A DNA stretch of 64,000 bases from Candidatus Angelobacter sp. Gp1-AA117 (GTDB lineage Bacteria; Acidobacteriota; Terriglobia; Terriglobales; Acidobacteriaceae), in NCBI GenBank assembly GCA_003223515.1, contig QHVI01000042.1:20342-84341 (forward strand), written 5' to 3'. The notes below the pieces were generated by a model, which was given only the letters and a program-made list of their open reading frames with translations, ran no database searches and had not been told where the DNA came from. Of the stretch, positions 25,369 to 35,072 are shown one piece after another (within the stretch, counting starts at the first letter, position 1; every line of letters begins with the position of its first letter). Position numbers and translations under genes: made by a program.

Positions 25369-27753
25369 TCACAATGCAAACGGGTTCAAGTTCAGAAAAC
25401 GTTGCACGGGTGTTTGCGAGCCGCTGGTTCCTACCGCCGGGATTTCCACCATGTTGTCAGTTCCGGGCGGGCTGTCACCGTCAGGGACGAACAACTGCGG
25501 GTGATCAAATGGCGCCTGCTGCAAGAGCACACGATCGTCTGTAAGCGCGAGCAGAAAGGCCACCAGGCTTTTTTGCTGATCTGCGTTCAATTGCAGAGGC
25601 AGTATGGCGGGAGCCTTTGTGGCATTCACAGTACGGTCAAAGTCTCCGCCGTTGTCATAGAACTCCACCACCTGTGCAAGAGTGGACTTGCCTCCGTTGT
25701 GAAAATACGGGCCGTTCAGTTCCACGTCCCGCAAGCCGGGCACCTTGAAGCTGCCAGCCACAGCCGTGGCCTCCGTAGCTGTCAGACCACCTGAGAGCAG
25801 TGGGAAACCCTGCGCATTCAGCAGCGTATTCGGGAAGGTGGCGTTGCCAGCTCCAGTACAACCGAGCGCATTCCCGGGAACCTGAATGAGATTCGGTGAG
25901 CTTGACTGGAAGAACTGGGTCCAGGACCACGGACCGAAAACGTCTGTAGCTCCCAGGCCAAGATCATCCGCTGTTGCCCGTACGCCGAGGTTGTACCAGC
26001 CGGTGTCATAGGTGGCTATCGGCAACGGGATCGCCGGAGAAACTGGTGTTGAAAATCCGCCCGGGAACGGAATGATCTCGTCGGTTACGTTCACAGCGTA
26101 GGTGCTAGGATCGAATGTGATGACATCTGTGCCGAGAGGTACCGGAGTCAGCGGTCCGGGTGGAGTCCAATCCAACTTCATGAACATGCGCTCCATCCTC
26201 AGATCGAAGCCCGCCTTTTTGAGCGCCACATCCCCAGCCTCGACTCCGGCACCGGTCAGGTTCCTTACAGAGGCGCTGGTGGTCTCCGCGCCCACATGGC
26301 ACCCGATGCATCCCACCCCGAAACCGGCCGGAACCGGAAACGAGGGCGGCGGTGATACGGGCCGTTCAAACAGGCCGAGGCCATTGAGGATATCGGCACG
26401 CGTGATGCTGATGCCGCCAGCGGCCAGCCGGTTCACTGTCTGGTCCAGAAGCGCAGGATTGTCTGACATCAGCGCCGGCATGCCGGTGACGGGATCGAAT
26501 GTGGTGGTGCTGAAAACCCTTGTCAGCAGATATTGGTCCATGGGGCTGCTGTCCGCGACCAGGGTCCCCTCATAGAGCATGATGGAGAGTCCCCAGAAGA
26601 GGGCGAAGTTGTCTTCCATCATGTTGTAGGTTCCCACCGGCATTCTCCTGCTGTAATTCCACCACTTCGGCTGGAAAGCTTTTTGGACCAGCGAAGTGTA
26701 TGTGACCGTGAGCCCCTTGCCGGCTGTGGTATCGGCCAGGCTGCCCAGCACGCTGTCCGTGGGATCCACCTTCTGGAGTCCCAGCGGTTTGACCAGCAGC
26801 AACTTGTGGCCGAGGTCCGCGAAGGTGCGTCCGGAGGCCGACATTTCAGTTGTATTGAGCGGCGGCCCTACCGCCTGGGATGCGGGACTCGCGTTTGGAA
26901 TATGGATGTCAATCTGTACCGGGCTTCCAGTACTGCCCAGCACCCAGACTCGGGCGGAGCCGTCTCTGTTCCCGAACGGATTTATTCCGTTGAATTCCGG
27001 CTGGGCACGGCCATTCCAGAATTCGCGGTGGTTGAAAACCGCGTTGATCGACGAGGGAGTGTTCTTCCCCGTCACTTGCCGCACGTTCACGCCATTCACG
27101 TTGAACACCGGGTCGGAAACGGACGAGGTCAACTCTGCCCCGGACTTGCTGAAACCGGCGAAATTACTCTTGCGGACACCCTGCGATCCGACGACGTTGT
27201 CTACGTCTTTGGTTGGAAGGGTGGTGAACGGGAAATCATTCGATATCAAGGTGTAGTTTGGCTCGTAGCCAAAGCCGTCCCAGCCGCCATTTGCGCCGGG
27301 GTTCATTTGGTTGCGGTCGCGCCCATCCTGGCCAGCCTTGAAGTGGCAGGTAGCGCACGCGGTTTTGTTATCGCTGCCAGCCTGCATCTCCCAAAACAGC
27401 GCCTTGCCTAACTGAATAGCAGCGGCCTGGTTGGCAATGTAATCCGCGAGATCGCCCCTCACGACGCCAGCTGCGCCATTGGGAAGAACTGGATTGGCCA
27501 CGGTCTTGAGCGATTGCATCAGTAAACCAGGCAGAACTGGCGCGACCGCTACTGGACCAAAAGCTGTAGGACAATTGTAGGTTTGCACCTGCGCTAATAA
27601 GGACTGGGGTACCACCATCAGGCAGGCCAGAATCACGGCGAGAATGGCGCGAAACGTCTTCCCTGATTGTGGGGACCGCGCCCTGCCGAATAAGCGTGTT
27701 ACCCGGAACCCGGTGGGAGCGAATCTGGGAGCCTGGCATTTTGAAGATTGCAT
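25369..27753 (-). CDS. MauG-like di-haem cytochrome c peroxidase family protein
   Basis: 794 residues with GGAGG 6 bp before the ATG. The signal-like hydrophobic segment is AILAVILACLMVVPQSLLAQ near 36-55. Two c-type haem sites are visible: CATCH at 133-137 and CIGCH near 482. The late KVPGLRDVELNGPYFHNGGK and TLAQVVEFYDNGGDF are family signatures, as is LTDDRV near the end. It is longer than bacterial cytochrome c peroxidases (about 330-400 residues), with inserts between the haem domains. Members use high-valent haem to oxidise a partner protein or reduce peroxide. It lies 100 bp after the Ig-like protein gene and 208 bp before the second multicopper oxidase gene, so a joint periplasmic redox pathway is likely. 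Confidence 0.88.
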   Translation of the reverse strand: MQSSKCQAPRFAPTGFRVTRLFGRARSPQSGKTFRAILAVILACLMVVPQSLLAQVQTYNCPTAFGPVAVAPVLPGLLMQSLKTVANPVLPNGAAGVVRGDLADYIANQAAAIQLGKALFWEMQAGSDNKTACATCHFKAGQDGRDRNQMNPGANGGWDGFGYEPNYTLISNDFPFTTLPTKDVDNVVGSQGVRKSNFAGFSKSGAELTSSVSDPVFNVNGVNVRQVTGKNTPSSINAVFNHREFWNGRAQPEFNGINPFGNRDGSARVWVLGSTGSPVQIDIHIPNASPASQAVGPPLNTTEMSASGRTFADLGHKLLLVKPLGLQKVDPTDSVLGSLADTTAGKGLTVTYTSLVQKAFQPKWWNYSRRMPVGTYNMMEDNFALFWGLSIMLYEGTLVADSSPMDQYLLTRVFSTTTFDPVTGMPALMSDNPALLDQTVNRLAAGGISITRADILNGLGLFERPVSPPPSFPVPAGFGVGCIGCHVGAETTSASVRNLTGAGVEAGDVALKKAGFDLRMERMFMKLDWTPPGPLTPVPLGTDVITFDPSTYAVNVTDEIIPFPGGFSTPVSPAIPLPIATYDTGWYNLGVRATADDLGLGATDVFGPWSWTQFFQSSSPNLIQVPGNALGCTGAGNATFPNTLLNAQGFPLLSGGLTATEATAVAGSFKVPGLRDVELNGPYFHNGGKSTLAQVVEFYDNGGDFDRTVNATKAPAILPLQLNADQQKSLVAFLLALTDDRVLLQQAPFDHPQLFVPDGDSPPGTDNMVEIPAVGTSGSQTPVQRFLNLNPFAL

Positions 27754-27853
27754 GGTGTGCCTCCTCCGCCTCCGGCGGTATGTTCAATTTCGAGTACAGG
27801 GTTCCAGGTGCGGTCGAAGAGCAGCTTCGCTCTTCGACCGCCTGGGATTCTAA

Positions 27854-30800
27854 CTACCGAATGCGGGTGATTGCGGAAGATGCCGTGCCACCTTTCGATG
27901 ACCGGGCACTGATGGAGACGACGTTGCACGGCGTCTTGTAAGTACCACCGAGATTGCAGGCCGGGGCAGGGGCTCCGACCACGTCGATGATGTAGAGGCC
28001 GCCGGCGCCGCCGGTGAACAGGTTTCCAACACCTCCGTTGATCGGGTCGGGGTCATACGTCCAAACGCCTGGAGCTGTCTGCACGCAGGGCGCAGCGGCG
28101 TTTTCACACCGGTAAGGCTGCAGGAAGATCTGGATGGTTGGGTCGATGGTGTTGTCCGTCACGTTGACGATCAACCGCTGCTTGTTGGACCGGTACTCCG
28201 CCGCCGTGATGCTGAAAACGTCAGTGACGGTGACCGTGGTGGTGACCGGCGCCGAAACCACACCGGCAGAGTTGATGGCCGTGATGGTTAGCGTGACCAC
28301 AACAGGAGCAGCCGGAGCGTTGAAGGAGACCGTCGCCGTGGTTGGACCCGAAGGAGTCACACACAAGTTGCCTTGGTTTGTTCCCAGGGCGCAGCCAGCG
28401 GATGGGAACTGCAACGTTCCAGCCGGGTTCTGCGTAATGGTAAAGAGCAGCGGTGTCCGTGCCGGAATGTTGGGATCAGATCCGGTGATCAGCAGGCTGA
28501 CATCAGAGGAACCCACGGGCACTGAAACGGCCGCTACTGGATTGGCTACTGGTGGCAGCACCGGGACCGGCGGATTGATGGCCACCGTGGTTGATACCGG
28601 CGCTGAGGCAATGCCGATAGTATTGGTCGCAGTCACCGTGACCGTGATGTTCGTGGCTACCACCACTGATGGTGCGGTATAGCTCACGGTGGCGGTGGTT
28701 GCCCCAGTGGGGGTAATCACCAGGTTGAGCAGAGCGGACGCTCCGGTCTGGCTGACTGTCCAGGTGAGCGGCGTTGCCGCCGGCACGTTGGGATCAGAGG
28801 CAGTGACATTGAAAGAGCCTGCCGCTCCGGAAGCGACGGACTGATTGGCGATAGGATTCACGGTCGGAGCCGACGCCGGAGCGACGGTCACGAATGCAGT
28901 CGAAGGGGCAGAAGTCCCGCCGCAATTGGTGGCCGTGAGTGCCAGGGTGAACACCGTCTGGACCGCCACCTGGGGCGCTGTGTAATCAGGCGTGGGCAGG
29001 GTGGGGTTAGAGATTGTCCCACCGCTTGCCGTCCATGAATAGCTGATGGGCGTTGTTCCAGTGGCGCTGCCGTTTAAGGCGATGGTTGCTCCAGAGTTGA
29101 CTCCATACGGCCCTCCGGCGTTGGCCGCTGCCGTAATGCAGGCCACGACTGGAACGACGTTACTGGGCCAGGGATTGAGTTGCCCCACCAGCGTACCCGG
29201 CGATGAGCTATATCCACCCTGGGCCAGGAAGTTAATGGTGTTGAAGTTGTTCTCCGGGATAGCGGTGCCGGGGACGTTCTCCGGGAAGATGTACGTCAGA
29301 ATGGGGGCATGATATTGGCCATAGACGATCCCGTTAGCCGACCGGGGCGATGCCGCAGTAAGGGGCGCGGTAAATGCACCCTGAACTACTGCCCGCATCT
29401 CGCGCGGCGGTGGCAGGAAGGTGTCCGCAGAATTCATCACGCATTGCTTGTCTGGTTTTAGAGGAGTCGACCCGAATGCCAGACACGGCGGACGGAAACG
29501 CCAACGTCCCTTAACCGCACCCAAGCCATTTTCCGGGCCTGGATCGACGCCGATTGTGCCAAAATCACGGTCGGTGGCCGCACCAGTAAGCGAATTAAAA
29601 TCCATCCCGTAGAGGTGGATGAACCTCTGGTTCGCCGCAGTCGGATCAACATCAGTGGTCATGCCTTCAAAGCGGGTCCGTGCGGTCGCTTCGCCTGCAC
29701 CCACAACCGTTAGTCCTCCAGTGCCGATGAGGGTCACTTCCGTCGAGACATAAGCTGGGTTGGTACCAGGGGCTGTGTAGATGGCAGCGTTGTTGTTAAT
29801 GGTGTGGGCAGAGATGTAAGTTGCAGCCCTTCCAAGCGCCGGCCACGGCCCAGCGGTGGGGCCGCCGCCCGGACACCCAGTCATGGTGCAATCCTGCACT
29901 AGTGTTCCTGCGAAGGTCACGTAGTCGCCAACTTCGAAGGGCGCCTGAATGGTTGGATCAGGCAGGCCGCCTCCGGGAGGAAGCGTGGTGAAGTTGGTGC
30001 ACCGAAGCCCAACCGTAGCTGGGGCTAAACACACTATCACTGGATTTCCGACGAACGGCCTCTGGGTCACAGGGCAACGGGCATCATCGGGGTTCCCAGC
30101 AACGTTCGGGTCAGCCACAACGCGTGGCACACACATGGGAAAGCCAGTGGCGGAAGCGATGGTGGGGTTGTCCTGGTCCACCTGGAACCGCGCATCCGGG
30201 GTTTGTCCCCGGCTGTAACGTCCTGTGCCTGCCGCGACATCTCCGACAGTGGTAATCACCGGATCATTGATTTGCACCCGTGCGCCGGTGGCACAATTGC
30301 CGATCGGACCACCTACGCGCATCTCGCCGGTAGCATAGTTAATGCAATTGATGTATCCAGCACCTGAGTTCAACGCATGCTGGGAAATGTAAATCAGCCC
30401 GGCGATGTACACGTCAGCACCGCCCGGACCGCCCAGCACGCGGTTACCGATCACGTGCGCTTCATAGGTGGTCAGGGGCGTGGGAACATCGTCTTGAGCC
30501 ATGCCCGTAGCCGCCCCGGTATAGGGCGCCGGCGCCAAAGCAAAAAGTTCCTGCCACGTGAGAGCATTGGCAGGCAGGATCACAATGGTTTCCGAAGGCA
30601 CCGTAATCAACTGGCCATTCACGACGATAAAACCACCCTGGTGCGCGCCCCCGCCGTTGCCGCTGCCGGGGCCGCCCAGTGTGGCCGTCTGAACAAAGCC
30701 AGTCACATCAAATTGTGACGATACGGGGACAGGCAACTGTCCTGCCGCAAAGGTAGATAGCAGAATTATCACTAATAAAGTGAATAGAATGCTTGTGGTT

Positions 30801-30871
30801 GAGGCCCCGCGCCGTTGAGCTACGCCTACGGCCTGGGCTGTTTGGATTTGCAGGCTTCCTATATTTGTCAT
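27854..30871 (-). CDS. Secreted Ig-like repeat protein of the oxidase cluster
   Basis: About 1005 residues from the ATG at 30871, chosen because GGAGAAG lies 8 bp upstream; an earlier ATG at 30889 lacks a site. A hydrophobic signal (ILFTLLVIILLSTFAAGQ) lies 30-45 residues in. Residues 50-600 form a unique region rich in G, P and T with several Cys. Then come a PKD-like domain (PYGVNSGATIALNGSATGTT, ISYSWTASGG) and two Ig-like repeats (VNPIANQSVASGAAGSFNVT and a related copy), ending in a short Cys-containing domain. It leads the leftward run Ig protein, peroxidase, oxidase. Probably a cell-surface partner or scaffold; no catalytic motif seen. Confidence 0.75.
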   Translation of the reverse strand: MTNIGSLQIQTAQAVGVAQRRGASTTSILFTLLVIILLSTFAAGQLPVPVSSQFDVTGFVQTATLGGPGSGNGGGAHQGGFIVVNGQLITVPSETIVILPANALTWQELFALAPAPYTGAATGMAQDDVPTPLTTYEAHVIGNRVLGGPGGADVYIAGLIYISQHALNSGAGYINCINYATGEMRVGGPIGNCATGARVQINDPVITTVGDVAAGTGRYSRGQTPDARFQVDQDNPTIASATGFPMCVPRVVADPNVAGNPDDARCPVTQRPFVGNPVIVCLAPATVGLRCTNFTTLPPGGGLPDPTIQAPFEVGDYVTFAGTLVQDCTMTGCPGGGPTAGPWPALGRAATYISAHTINNNAAIYTAPGTNPAYVSTEVTLIGTGGLTVVGAGEATARTRFEGMTTDVDPTAANQRFIHLYGMDFNSLTGAATDRDFGTIGVDPGPENGLGAVKGRWRFRPPCLAFGSTPLKPDKQCVMNSADTFLPPPREMRAVVQGAFTAPLTAASPRSANGIVYGQYHAPILTYIFPENVPGTAIPENNFNTINFLAQGGYSSSPGTLVGQLNPWPSNVVPVVACITAAANAGGPYGVNSGATIALNGSATGTTPISYSWTASGGTISNPTLPTPDYTAPQVAVQTVFTLALTATNCGGTSAPSTAFVTVAPASAPTVNPIANQSVASGAAGSFNVTASDPNVPAATPLTWTVSQTGASALLNLVITPTGATTATVSYTAPSVVVATNITVTVTATNTIGIASAPVSTTVAINPPVPVLPPVANPVAAVSVPVGSSDVSLLITGSDPNIPARTPLLFTITQNPAGTLQFPSAGCALGTNQGNLCVTPSGPTTATVSFNAPAAPVVVTLTITAINSAGVVSAPVTTTVTVTDVFSITAAEYRSNKQRLIVNVTDNTIDPTIQIFLQPYRCENAAAPCVQTAPGVWTYDPDPINGGVGNLFTGGAGGLYIIDVVGAPAPACNLGGTYKTPCNVVSISARSSKGGTASSAITRIR

Positions 30872-31475
30872 GAGAGTCTTCTCCGTCATGCCGGCATTTC
30901 GCGGGGCCTTTCTTCGGCCGGACGTGCAGCAACCTGGGTAGAACAACTGGAAGTGCTGCTACGTAACATCGAAAAGCGGCAAGTTCACACGGGCAGTGTG
31001 AAACATTGGCTGCATTCTCACCATCCCCCCATACCGGGAGGTTGGGGTACTTCTGTACCGGAGATTTAGAGAAGAGCCGGGGGAGTTATTACAAACCCAT
31101 GGTTATAACCGCTTTTTGCAGGTGCTGGATACCTTTAAAGAGATGTGTAACAGGACATGACTTGTAGAAGTGCCAATAAAGCTCTGCAACCCTGGGGGCT
31201 TTATGCGGGGTTAAGAAATGCCGTATAGGTTTGCTAGAGCGTTTTTAGAGTTAATGTAGACCGGCATTCATCAGGAGGAAACAGCAGCAGGGGCTAAAGC
31301 CCAGAATCTTTTTTGCTCTTTCGGTACGACTGAAGTCATACCCTGTTACTCGTCTCGCTCCTGGACGGTCTACATTAACTCTAAAAATGCTCTAGACGGG
31401 TAACAGGGCATGACATTAATTAGTCGTGCCGATAAGGCTTATAAGATGCGACACCGGCCCCGGAAAGAAAATGGT
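30872..31475. other. Gene-free spacer containing a complete miniature element
   Basis: No convincing gene. It holds the 162-bp inverted-repeat element (31234-31395) and palindromic repeat units. GGGGTACTTCTGTACCGG at 31043-31060 is a small hairpin near the Ig-like gene's upstream region. Confidence 0.6.
31234..31395. mobile_element. 162-bp miniature inverted-repeat transposable element
   Basis: The 30-bp ends (31234-31263 and 31366-31395) are inverted copies with one mismatch (position 8, G versus A). Both start CTAGAGC and continue through TTTTTAGAGTTAATGTAG. The interior (about 100 bp) carries the GGGCTAAAGCCC palindrome and a GTACGACTGAAGTCATAC palindrome. No coding capacity, so movement would need a transposase in trans. 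No clear target duplication is visible. Confidence 0.8.
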
Positions 31476-32105
31476 TTACTGGATAACGCCCGTGCGTAGA
31501 GCATAGCGCACCAAACCTACAGTGTCATGGATGTCCAGCTTCTCCATCAGATTAGTACGATGGGATTCGGCTGTATTCACGCTGATGCCCAGCAGCGATG
31601 CGATTTCCTTGGTAGTCTTTCCTTCCGCAACCAGTTGCAAGACCTGGCGCTCACGGTCGCTCAGCGGCCGCTCTGGAAGTGAATCTTTCATCAGGAATGC
31701 CTGCACAATAGCGCGGGAGATGCTTTGCGTGAGATACATTTCCCCACGACAAACAGCACGAAGAGCGTGCACCAATTCACTTGTAGCCCTGGTTTTAAGA
31801 ACGTATCCGGTAACGCCTGCCCGCAAGCTCTCTAAAACCATCTGGTCTTCAGTATGCTGGGTCAGAAGTACAACCTTGGTTCGGGGATTGGACTTGATGA
31901 TCTCTCGAGCTGCGAAGATTCCATTCAATACGGGCATGGAAATGTCGAGGATGGCAACTTCAGGATGGTGTTGCTGGCAAAGCCGCACCGCCTCGCGGCC
32001 ATCAGACGCTTCTGCGACGAATTGAAACCCTTCTTCTTCAAGAAGAGCGCGCAGGCCCTGCCGAAACATTTCATGATCATCCGCGATCAATACTCGGACT
32101 GCCAT
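31476..32105 (-). CDS. NarL/FixJ-type response regulator
   Basis: 209 residues. The receiver domain has the acid pocket ADD (residues 8-10), phospho-acceptor Asp54 in AILDISMPVLNG, and the Lys in YVLKTRATSEL. The LuxR-type HTH near 145-205 has PLSDRERQVLQLVAEGKTTK and EIASLLGISVNTAESHRTNL. It should activate or repress target promoters when phosphorylated. The divergent gene at 32453 encodes a NarX-type histidine kinase, its likely partner. Downstream (leftward) is the Ig/peroxidase/oxidase run, a plausible but unproven target. Confidence 0.92.
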   Translation of the reverse strand: MAVRVLIADDHEMFRQGLRALLEEEGFQFVAEASDGREAVRLCQQHHPEVAILDISMPVLNGIFAAREIIKSNPRTKVVLLTQHTEDQMVLESLRAGVTGYVLKTRATSELVHALRAVCRGEMYLTQSISRAIVQAFLMKDSLPERPLSDRERQVLQLVAEGKTTKEIASLLGISVNTAESHRTNLMEKLDIHDTVGLVRYALRTGVIQ

Positions 32106-32452
32106 TCATGACCCCTTAAGACCCGGAATCTAAGGGACTCCACAACTAGGAACGGCCCAAAAGCATAAATATTTGTTCCAAAAAAACCTGGAGTTCTTGA
32201 CGAATCCTGGGATAAACAACAACCAATTCAATATATGCTTGTAAACAAAGCTTACACCTAATCGAGTCAAGGTATTTAAGGAAAAAATGGTCCTTTTTAT
32301 TAAGAGTTTTAATGTTTTTTTAAGGGTTTCTTAAATTTAGTTAGCTAAAGGAGAAACCAGGGGCCAAAGACGCAATTTTCAACCAGGAACTGGCATTGCT
32401 CTCATCCTCCAGCCAGGTATCCATGTCATTCATGACAGGAAGGCTCGGCCTG
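32106..32452. promoter_or_regulatory. AT-rich divergent promoter region between regulator and kinase
   Basis: No gene. This stretch is much more AT-rich than its surroundings, with T runs and TTAAATTTAGTTAGCTAAAG near 32333. It must carry the promoters of both the leftward regulator and the rightward kinase, but no single -35/-10 pair stands out. Confidence 0.5.
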
Positions 32453-34459
32453 ATGCACCGAATTCGGAAAGCCGTGCGTGTTGCACTGTCCCCCGCGATG
32501 CTGATCGTGATGGCCTTTACCGCCATCAGCACATTCGTCGCCTGGCATTTTGCAAAGACCAATGAGCGCGATCACATTCATCGCATGACCCGCTTGGCAA
32601 CTTCCGCTATATCAGCGGATTTGAACTCAGACATGGAAGCATGGCTGCTTAGTCAGGTCCGCCTCGCGAGAATGTGGGAATTTGGGGAACCTACTTATGC
32701 GCAATGGTCAGCCTTTGCCGGCCTGTTCCTGGAGCATCACCCCGGCTGTATCGCTCTCGAATGGCTTGATCCTAAATACGAAGAACGCTGGATCTCGCGT
32801 GCTCCGGGGCAGAAGATTCCTCTGGCGGGCGCCGCAATCCGGGAACACCTGCTCACGGACGCAGCAAATTCAAAGGCGATCTTGCTGTCGAATATTGTTG
32901 TCTCCTCCACTGGCCAAAAGCAGTGGATAACAGCGGTGCCGATTTTTCAGAACGGCGGGTTCCGCGGCTTTGTTCTCGGACACTTCGACGTCCAGCGGTC
33001 TCTGGACACCATGCTCAACGATATCGAAAAGCTCGATTTTTCTGTGGCTGTGGAAGAGCAGGGTATTGAAGTTTTCCGCCTGGCAGGAAGCAATGATGAA
33101 AATTTTGTGGGATGGGCGCAGGACACAAGCGTCCGCCTGCCGGGAACTATCTGGCAGTTGCGTGTCTGGCCCAAGCGGGAGGTGATGAGCGAAATGCGCT
33201 CCAACTTGCCTGCGGCAACACTTTTATTCGGTGCAGCGGCAGGTTTGATGCTCATGATCATCGCGTGGATCACCGACTTTCTGCGGGCTTCGCAACGGCG
33301 ATTTTCCGGAATCCTGGCGATTTCCGCGGAAGCGGTGATCTCCATGAATGCAGACCATAAAATCACACTCTTTAACCGCGCGGCTGAAAGCACTTTTGGT
33401 TACACCGCCGGGGAGGTTCTGGGCCAGCCGATGGAACTGTTGATCCCTGGGCGTTTTCAAAAGGTGCATAAGGAACATGTTGCCCATTTCACTCATTCGG
33501 ACAAAAACAATCTATTGATGTCTGACCGGCGGCACGTTCTTGGCCTTTGCAAAGACGGCAGTGAGTTTCATATGGCGGCCTCCATCTCCAAATTGGAAAT
33601 TGCAGGTGAAACCATCTTCACTATCATCTGCAGCGATGTGACAGAAGCGGTGCTTGCAGAAGCGCAACTCAGAAAATCACACGAGGAGCTGGAAATACGT
33701 GTCCAGGAGCGTACTGCGGCACTGGTGAACATGAACCAGTCCCTGGAGCTCGAAATCCTGGAACACCAGCGGGCCGAGGAAGAAATACAGGAACTCTCCC
33801 GGCGCATGATGCGTGTTCAGGAAGAAGAGCGGCGCAACCTGGCCCGGGAGCTTCACGACGGCGCCACCCAGAACCTGGTGACCTTGTTATTGCATATGGG
33901 AAGAATGTCGCGGGATCCGTCTGTCATTTCACCCGCAGTCCTGGAGGAATGGATGCGGCTGACGGAGCAGAGCGCTAACGAATTGCGAACGGTCTCATAC
34001 TTGTTGCATCCACCTTTGCTGGAAGAGTTAGGTCTGGGCCTGACGCTCCGGAGTTACGTGGAAGGTTTTGCTAAACGGACAGGAATTCAAGTGACCCTGA
34101 GCAGCCAGGGGGACCTGGACAACATGGGATTCGATATTGAACTGGCCGTCTTTCGCATCATCCAGGAAGCGCTTTCCAATATCCATCGCCACTCTGGCAG
34201 TCGTACCGCAACTGTCCGGATTTCCTGCGATGGCGATGTTCTGCGGTTGCAAATCGCCGACCAGGGACGCGGCATCCTGGAAATACATCGCAGCGGCGTG
34301 GGGCTGGGATCGATGCGCGAACGAGCGAGGCTCCTGAAAGGCCAGCTTGCCATTGAGACTGGGAGTACCGGCACGACAATCAAAATTGAACTACCTGTGA
34401 GCCATCTGATCCGCTCTCACGCCCTAGCTCAAGCTGCTCCTCCCCCCTCTGGGAGCTAA
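32453..34459 (+). CDS. Membrane PAS histidine kinase, HisKA_3 (NarX) type
   Basis: About 668 residues from the ATG at 32453, where AGGAAGG lies about 10 bp upstream; earlier in-frame ATGs are possible. TM1 (LSPAMLIVMAFTAISTFVAW) is followed by a periplasmic sensor region of roughly 200 residues with CHASE-like features, then TM2 (ATLLFGAAAGLMLMIIAWIT). A PAS domain (AISMNADHKITLFNRAAEST-like) and a coiled coil follow. The HisKA_3 box is RRNLARELHDGATQNL with the phospho-acceptor His468, and the ATPase domain ends in GVGLGSMRERARLL. The ligand is unknown. The next gene encodes a stand-alone receiver. Confidence 0.9.
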   Translation: MHRIRKAVRVALSPAMLIVMAFTAISTFVAWHFAKTNERDHIHRMTRLATSAISADLNSDMEAWLLSQVRLARMWEFGEPTYAQWSAFAGLFLEHHPGCIALEWLDPKYEERWISRAPGQKIPLAGAAIREHLLTDAANSKAILLSNIVVSSTGQKQWITAVPIFQNGGFRGFVLGHFDVQRSLDTMLNDIEKLDFSVAVEEQGIEVFRLAGSNDENFVGWAQDTSVRLPGTIWQLRVWPKREVMSEMRSNLPAATLLFGAAAGLMLMIIAWITDFLRASQRRFSGILAISAEAVISMNADHKITLFNRAAESTFGYTAGEVLGQPMELLIPGRFQKVHKEHVAHFTHSDKNNLLMSDRRHVLGLCKDGSEFHMAASISKLEIAGETIFTIICSDVTEAVLAEAQLRKSHEELEIRVQERTAALVNMNQSLELEILEHQRAEEEIQELSRRMMRVQEEERRNLARELHDGATQNLVTLLLHMGRMSRDPSVISPAVLEEWMRLTEQSANELRTVSYLLHPPLLEELGLGLTLRSYVEGFAKRTGIQVTLSSQGDLDNMGFDIELAVFRIIQEALSNIHRHSGSRTATVRISCDGDVLRLQIADQGRGILEIHRSGVGLGSMRERARLLKGQLAIETGSTGTTIKIELPVSHLIRSHALAQAAPPPSGS

Positions 34460-34676
34460 AAATCAGTTTTCCACCCGATGCCAAGCAATCAGCCATATAT
34501 TATGCTGTTGCTACAGCGTGTCTCTTTCATTATTGCGCCGCTTCCGGGAGAAAGCGATCTGAAGCTTTGGAGAGGCACTGGGCCAGAAGGCCTTGACGAT
34601 TGAATCGCCTAAAGTACATGGAGAACGGTACGATAAACTTACCAAGAGAAATCAGAGGTGTGAAGGAGCCACTCAA

Positions 34677-35072
34677 ATGGTGCAAACTGCCGTAAGACAC
34701 ACTCGAGTACTGGCGATTGATGATTCTCCTGAATTTCTTTCAAGCCTCCGGGCCTTTTTTGAGACGACGCCGGATTTTTGTCTGGTCGGCGCCGCTCGAA
34801 GCGGAGATGAGGCCCTCGCATTGGCCCAGGAATTACGTCCTGACCTGGTGCTTATGGATCTTCAAATGACGGGCATGAATGGACTGGAAGCCACTTCGGA
34901 AATTCGACAGCGTTTCCCCGAAATAGCCGTCGTGATCATCACGGCCCATGAAATTCCAGGCCTGCAGCAGGTATGCCATGAGAGCGGCGCCTGCGATTTT
35001 GTAAAAAAATCCAGGCTGTACCAGGACCTCCCTGAGGTGCTCGCCAGGTTTCTAAGCTCCCGCCGGACTTGA
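34677..35072 (+). CDS. Single-domain response regulator receiver
   Basis: 131 residues from the ATG at 34677, preceded by AAGGAG at a good distance; a longer frame upstream has no site. It has DDS at 15-17, Asp61 in VLMDLQMTGMNG, T/S in VIITAHE and Lys in DFVKKSRL. There is no output domain, so it probably acts as a phosphate sink or protein-protein signal, or is paired with the kinase 218 bp upstream. Confidence 0.88.
   Translation: MVQTAVRHTRVLAIDDSPEFLSSLRAFFETTPDFCLVGAARSGDEALALAQELRPDLVLMDLQMTGMNGLEATSEIRQRFPEIAVVIITAHEIPGLQQVCHESGACDFVKKSRLYQDLPEVLARFLSSRRT

Noticed and set aside
26533..27411. Long open frame on the plus strand opposite the MauG-like gene
   Set aside because: Composition is that of a shadow frame of a GC-rich gene; no ribosome site or family motif, and the opposite strand has CxxCH sites and a signal peptide.
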